The notes beneath the pieces were generated by a model. That model ran no database searches, had not been told where the DNA came from, and saw only the letters and a program-made list of their open reading frames with translations. From the NCBI RefSeq assembly GCF_016863335.1, contig NZ_BOOR01000031.1, positions 62,001 through 126,000 of the forward strand: a stretch of DNA of 64,000 bases, written 5' to 3'. The stretch comes from Planotetraspora thailandica (GTDB lineage Bacteria > Actinomycetota > Actinomycetes > Streptosporangiales > Streptosporangiaceae). Positions 60,214 through 64,000 of the stretch are shown piece after piece; the stretch's first letter is position 1; each line of letters begins with the position of its first letter. The translations under genes and the position numbers were made by a program.

Positions 60214-61757
60214 GCGGCGCACCCGTCCTGCTGGAGATGCGTTCGATCACCAAGGAGTTCCCGGGGGTCAAGGCGCTCTCCGATGTGAACCTGGTCGTGC
60301 GGGCCGGCGAGATCCACGCGATCGCCGGAGAGAACGGCGCCGGCAAGTCCACCCTGATGAAGGTGCTCAGCGGGGTCTACCCGTACGGCAGCTATTCCGG
60401 CCAGATCCTCTACCGGGGCACGGAGAGCCGGTTCTCCGACATCCGGGCCAGCGAACAGGCCGGCATCGTGATCATCCACCAGGAGCTCGCCCTGGTGCCC
60501 GGCATGTCCATCACCGAGAACATCTTCCTCGGCAACGAACCGGGCCGTGGCGGCGTGATCGACTGGAAGGTCGCCAACCGCCGGGCTCTGGAGCTGATGG
60601 CCCGGGTCGGTCTGGAAGAGGACCCGGACACGCTGATCAAGGACATCGGCGTGGGCAAGCAGCAGCTCGTGGAGATCGCGAAGGCGTTCGCCAAGGACGT
60701 GAAGCTGCTCATCCTCGACGAGCCCACCGCCGCCCTGAACGAGGACGACTCGCAGCACCTGCTCGACCTTCTTCGTGACTTCAAGGGCCGGGGCATCACG
60801 TCGATCATCATCTCCCACAAGCTCAACGAGATCGCGCAGGTCGCCGACTCCATCACCATCCTTCGGGACGGCAAGACGATCGAGACCCTCGACATCAAGG
60901 CGGACGGCGTCGACGAGGACCGGATCGTGCGGGGCATGGTCGGCCGGGAGCTGCACAGCCGGTTCCCGGACCACACGCCCAACATCGGCGAGGTCTTCTT
61001 CGAGGTGCGCGACTGGACGGTCCGGCACCCGATCTCCGCCGACCGCCTGGTGGCCAAGCACTCCAGCTTCACCGTGCGCCGCGGCGAGATCGTCGGGTTC
61101 GCCGGCCTCATGGGCGCCGGGCGCACCGAGCTGGCGATGAGCCTGTTCGGCCGGTCGTACGGCACCTACGTCTCCGGGCAGATCTTCAAGGACGGCCAGG
61201 AGATCGTGCTGAAGTCCGTGTCGGACGCCATCGAGCACGGCCTGGCGTACGTCAGTGAGGACCGCAAGTCGATCGGCCTGAATCTGCTCGACGACATCAA
61301 GACCTCGATGGTGTCGGCCAAGCTGTCCAAGATCTCCAGCCACGGCGTGATCGACCACGTGCGGGAGTACCAGGCGGCCGAGAGCTATCGGACGAGCCTG
61401 CGCGTCAAGGCCCCCAGCGTCGACGAGGGGGTCACCAAGCTCTCCGGCGGCAACCAGCAGAAGGTCGTGCTGGCTAAGTGGATGTTCACCGATCCCGACC
61501 TGCTCATCCTCGATGAACCGACCCGGGGCATCGACGTGGGCGCCAAGTACGAGATCTACGGCATCATCCAGCGGCTCGCCGACCAGGGGAAGGGCGTCGT
61601 CGTCATCTCGTCGGAGCTGCCCGAGCTGATCGGACTGTGCGACCGGATCTACACGGTGTTCGAGGGGACGATCACCGGCGACATCGACCGGCAGGACGCC
61701 GACCCCGAACTCCTGTTGAAGCAGATGACCTCAGCGAAGAAGGCACAACGATCATGA
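60210..61757 (+). CDS. Multiple-sugar ABC transporter ATPase (MmsA/GguA/XylG type)
   Basis: 515 residues with two nucleotide-binding domains, as in CUT2 importers. Domain 1: Walker [11 protein letters not shown]-loop [20 protein letters not shown], signature-like [14 protein letters not shown], Walker [16 protein letters not shown]. Domain 2: degenerate Walker [25 protein letters not shown] and [14 protein letters not shown]. Start at 60210 overlaps the small ORF stop (ATGA); its own stop overlaps the permease start (ATGA). Confidence 0.94.
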   Translation: MSGAPVLLEMRSITKEFPGVKALSDVNLVVRAGEIHAIAGENGAGKSTLMKVLSGVYPYGSYSGQILYRGTESRFSDIRASEQAGIVIIHQELALVPGMSITENIFLGNEPGRGGVIDWKVANRRALELMARVGLEEDPDTLIKDIGVGKQQLVEIAKAFAKDVKLLILDEPTAALNEDDSQHLLDLLRDFKGRGITSIIISHKLNEIAQVADSITILRDGKTIETLDIKADGVDEDRIVRGMVGRELHSRFPDHTPNIGEVFFEVRDWTVRHPISADRLVAKHSSFTVRRGEIVGFAGLMGAGRTELAMSLFGRSYGTYVSGQIFKDGQEIVLKSVSDAIEHGLAYVSEDRKSIGLNLLDDIKTSMVSAKLSKISSHGVIDHVREYQAAESYRTSLRVKAPSVDEGVTKLSGGNQQKVVLAKWMFTDPDLLILDEPTRGIDVGAKYEIYGIIQRLADQGKGVVVISSELPELIGLCDRIYTVFEGTITGDIDRQDADPELLLKQMTSAKKAQRS

Positions 61758-63052
61758 GCCGCGTGAAAGAACTCCAGAAATCCCTGTTCGGAGGGACGAC
61801 CTCCAACGCCCGTCAGTTCGGGATGATCTTCACGCTGGTCGCGATCGTCCTCCTGTTCCAGATCCTGACCGACGGCCTGACGCTGAGCCCCGGCAACCTC
61901 ATCTCGCTGGTGAGCCAGTACTCCTACATCCTGATCCTGGCCATCGGAATGCTGATGGTCATCGTGGCCGGCCACATCGACCTGTCCGTCGGCTCGGTCG
62001 CCGCGTTCGTCGGCATCGTGGTCGCGAACGTCATGCAGGACTACTCGGTGCCGTGGTTCCCGGCCATTCTGATCGGCCTGGCGGTCGGCGCCCTCATCGG
62101 CGCCTGGCAGGGCTTCTGGGTGGCGTACGTCGGCGTGCCGGCGTTCATCGTCACCCTGGCCGGCATGATGTTGTTCCGCGGCGGCAACCAGTTCATCGGC
62201 AACGCCGACACCATCCCCGTGCCTGAAGGATTCAGGACCATCGGCGCCGGCTTCCTGCCGGAGGTCGGCCCGGACACCGGGTACAACAACCTCACGCTCC
62301 TGCTCGGCCTGGTGGTCTGCGTGGCGGTGGTGATCCGGGAGTGGCGGGGCCGCCGCACCCGGCGGGAGATGATGGCCGACGTCGCCCCGATGTGGATCTC
62401 GGCGATCCGGATCGTCATCCCCGTCGTCGTGGTGGTGTTCGCGACCCTGCAGTTCGCCGGCGGACGGGTCGGGACCAGCTTCCCGGTCTCCGGAATCATC
62501 CTCGGCGTCCTGGTCGTCATCTACGGGTTCGTCACCCGCAACACGGCGGGCGGCCGGCACATCTACGCGGTCGGCGGCAACGCCCGCGCCGCCGAGCTGT
62601 CCGGCGTCAAGCTCAAGCGGGTCAACTTCCTCGTGATGATGAACATGTCGGTCCTGGCGGCTCTGGCCGGCATGATCTTCGTCGCCCGTTCGGCCGCCTC
62701 CGGGCCGCAGGACGGCATCGGCTGGGAGCTGGACGCGATCGCCGCCGTCTTCGTCGGCGGCGCGGCCGTCTCCGGCGGACTCGGCACGATCAGCGGGTCC
62801 ATCGTCGGCGGCCTCGTCATGGCCGTGCTCAACAACGGCTTGCAGCTGATGGGCGTGGGCTCCGACAGGGTGCAGATCATCAAGGGTGTGGTCCTGCTGC
62901 TCGCCGTCGCGCTCGACGCCTACAACAAGAAGCAGGGACGTTTCTCCGTCATCGACTCCCTGATGCGCCCGTTCCGCAGGGACGCGGCGCTCAGCCCCGC
63001 GTCTGCCGTCGAAGCGGGCCAGGAAAGCGGCAAAAGTCCGGTAGCCGGCTGA
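61754..63052 (+). CDS. Multiple-sugar ABC transporter permease (MmsB/GguB/XylH type)
   Basis: 432 residues, about ten membrane segments. The CUT2 motif [17 protein letters not shown] and the end [40 protein letters not shown] are clear. The size (over 400 residues, with a cytoplasmic Arg-rich loop [13 protein letters not shown]) matches the GguB/XylH subgroup. Start overlaps the ATPase stop by 4 nt. Confidence 0.94.
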   Translation: MSRVKELQKSLFGGTTSNARQFGMIFTLVAIVLLFQILTDGLTLSPGNLISLVSQYSYILILAIGMLMVIVAGHIDLSVGSVAAFVGIVVANVMQDYSVPWFPAILIGLAVGALIGAWQGFWVAYVGVPAFIVTLAGMMLFRGGNQFIGNADTIPVPEGFRTIGAGFLPEVGPDTGYNNLTLLLGLVVCVAVVIREWRGRRTRREMMADVAPMWISAIRIVIPVVVVVFATLQFAGGRVGTSFPVSGIILGVLVVIYGFVTRNTAGGRHIYAVGGNARAAELSGVKLKRVNFLVMMNMSVLAALAGMIFVARSAASGPQDGIGWELDAIAAVFVGGAAVSGGLGTISGSIVGGLVMAVLNNGLQLMGVGSDRVQIIKGVVLLLAVALDAYNKKQGRFSVIDSLMRPFRRDAALSPASAVEAGQESGKSPVAG

Positions 63053-63064
63053 CGGCCACCGTTC

Positions 63065-63090
63065 GACGGGGCGGACGCCTCCGCCCCGTC
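63065..63090 (+). terminator. Intra-operon hairpin between permease and binding protein
   Basis: GACGGGGCGGA (63065-63075) pairs with TCCGCCCCGTC (63080-63090), an 11-bp stem with a 4-nt loop, followed by TTATTT, 12 bp past the permease stop. It may partly terminate or protect mRNA ends to adjust the subunit ratio. Confidence 0.6.
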
Positions 63091-63117
63091 TTATTTCGAA
63101 GAAGGGCACACCTGAAA

Positions 63118-64000
63118 ATGCGTAACATCCTCGTCAGGGGTGTGGCGGCCGGCGCCATCGCGCTGCTGGCGCTTGCCGGCTGCTCGTCCGAGCGTTCGGG
63201 CGGCGACGCCACTGCCTCCAGCTCGGCCGGCTCCGACAAGGGCTTCCCGGCCAACTCTCTGATCGGCGTCGCCCTCCCGGCGAAGACCTCGGAGAACTGG
63301 GTTCTGGCCGGTGACCTGTTCACCAACGGCCTGAAGGAGGCCGGCTTCCAGTCCGACGTTCAGTACGCCGGCTCCTCCACCACTGTCGCCGACCAGCAGG
63401 CGCAGATCTCGGCCATGGTCACCAAGGGCGCCAAGGTCATCGTCATCGGCGCGACCGACGCCGCTCAGCTGAGCACCCAGGTCGAGGCCGCCAAGCAGGC
63501 CGGTGCGACGGTCATCGCCTACGACCGTCTCATCAAGAACACCCAGGGCGTCGACTACTACGTCGCGTACGACAACTTCAAGGTCGGCGAGCTCCAGGGC
63601 CAGGCCCTGCTCGACGGCATGGCGAAGAAGAAGTCGAGCGGCCCGTACACCATCGAGCTGTTCTCCGGCTCGCAGGACGACAACAACTCGGCGGTGTTCT
63701 TCGACGGCGCGATGAGCGTGCTCAAGCCGAAGATCGACTCGGGTGACGTCGTGGTCGGCTCCGGCCAGACCGACATCAAGCAGACTGCCACCGACGGCTG
63801 GAAGGCCGAGAACGCCCAGCGTCGGATGGACTCTCTGCTGACCTCCACCTACAACGGTGACAAGACGCTGGACGGCGTGCTCTCCCCGAACGACACGCTG
63901 GCCCGCGCCATCATCACCTCGGTCAAGGGCGCCGGCAAGCCGATCCCGGTCGTGACCGGCCAGGACTCCGAGGTCGAGTCGGTCAAGTCGATCATGGCCG
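63118..64000 (+). CDS. ChvE/XylF-type sugar-binding lipoprotein (3' end outside window)
   Basis: ATG 63118 opens a frame that runs off the window (294 codons visible). Signal RGVAAGAIALLALAGCSS contains the lipobox LAGC. A Ser/Gly/Ala linker is followed by a family 1-type periplasmic-binding domain: IGVALPAKTSENWVLAGDLF, VTKGAKVIVIGATDAAQLST, VIAYDRLIKNTQGVDYYVAY, DNFKVGELQGQALLDGM, LDGVLSPNDTLARAIITSVK and VVTGQDSEVESVKSIMA. This matches multiple-sugar (galactose/arabinose/xylose/mannose-type) binding proteins that partner MmsA/MmsB. The ribosome site GAAGGG is somewhat far. Confidence 0.92.
   Translation, partial: MRNILVRGVAAGAIALLALAGCSSERSGGDATASSSAGSDKGFPANSLIGVALPAKTSENWVLAGDLFTNGLKEAGFQSDVQYAGSSTTVADQQAQISAMVTKGAKVIVIGATDAAQLSTQVEAAKQAGATVIAYDRLIKNTQGVDYYVAYDNFKVGELQGQALLDGMAKKKSSGPYTIELFSGSQDDNNSAVFFDGAMSVLKPKIDSGDVVVGSGQTDIKQTATDGWKAENAQRRMDSLLTSTYNGDKTLDGVLSPNDTLARAIITSVKGAGKPIPVVTGQDSEVESVKSIMA

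Noticed and set aside
60042-61358. A 438-codon minus-strand frame opposite the CUT2 ATPase gene
   Set aside because: Shadow composition (Val/Leu/Asp/His/Arg), no motif; the plus strand carries intact ATPase motifs.
1-64000. CRISPR arrays, tRNA or rRNA genes, insertion sequences and prophage genes
   Set aside because: I searched by eye for regular direct repeats, cloverleaf cores, transposases and integrases and found none; a covariance-model scan would be decisive for tRNA.

Overview
The window is GC-rich throughout, with strong third-position GC bias, GTG and TTG starts, Tat-type and lipobox exports, DasR-type and LacI-type operators and an actinobacterial cyclic-di-AMP riboswitch. This points to a saprophytic filamentous actinomycete, most likely of the Streptosporangiales/Streptomycetales kind; the genus is an inference. 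I see no rRNA, tRNA, insertion sequence, phage gene or CRISPR array. It reads as a chromosomal accessory region dedicated to polymer and nutrient foraging. The very long open frames opposite the big hydrolase genes are antisense shadows.

Layout. 1-8.5 kb: a partial secreted GH95-like hydrolase with tandem accessory modules; a secreted GH25 muramidase behind a c-di-AMP (ydaO-type) riboswitch; a LacI regulator overlapping a GH3 beta-glucosidase. 8.8-12 kb: a divergent oligosaccharide ABC importer (lipoprotein plus two permeases, no ATPase), probably in one regulon with the GH3 and LacI genes. 12-15 kb: an XRE/MmyB-type regulator, a zone of ambiguous cysteine-containing micro-ORFs and an ABC exporter. 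15-20 kb: a class II glutamine amidotransferase, an aldo/keto reductase and a secreted GH20 hexosaminidase preceded by three DasR-like boxes. 20-25.4 kb: a tightly overlapping operon (flavin monooxygenase, polar amino-acid type ABC importer, quinone oxidoreductase, GNAT) that looks like organosulfur salvage. 25.6-30.6 kb: small regulator/enzyme/efflux pairs. 30.5-33.6 kb: a second amino-acid ABC importer. 33.7-36.3 kb: a large secreted M14 metallopeptidase. 36.7-43.3 kb: an HNH/DUF222 protein, a TetR/isochorismatase pair, an SDR, a TauD-type dioxygenase and a beta-propeller-like protein. 43.5-47.5 kb: an operon of an MFS pump fused to three beta-sandwich domains, a YceI protein carrying the same type of domain, and a MarR regulator. 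47.7-51.4 kb: a DUF6461 protein and a secreted NucA/NucB nuclease-PKD protein. 51.4-64 kb: a 1869-residue secreted GH92 alpha-mannosidase, a ROK kinase, a LacI regulator and a ChvE/Mms-type sugar ABC importer (substrate-binding protein cut by the window end).

How the genes work together. The strongest system-level reading is glycan foraging. GH92, the ROK kinase/LacI pair and the ABC importer share the operator GACAACGTTGTC (one copy with a single mismatch), so released mannose or a related sugar could be imported and phosphorylated under one repressor. GH20 under DasR-like control would release GlcNAc. GH3 and its importer would handle beta-glucosides through a shared ATPase encoded elsewhere. 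The two amino-acid type importers, the flavin monooxygenase and TauD suggest scavenging of sulfur and nitrogen. The least explained pieces are the micro-ORF/exporter locus at 13.05-15.0 kb, the MFS-domain fusion operon, and the short ORF translationally coupled to the last ABC operon.
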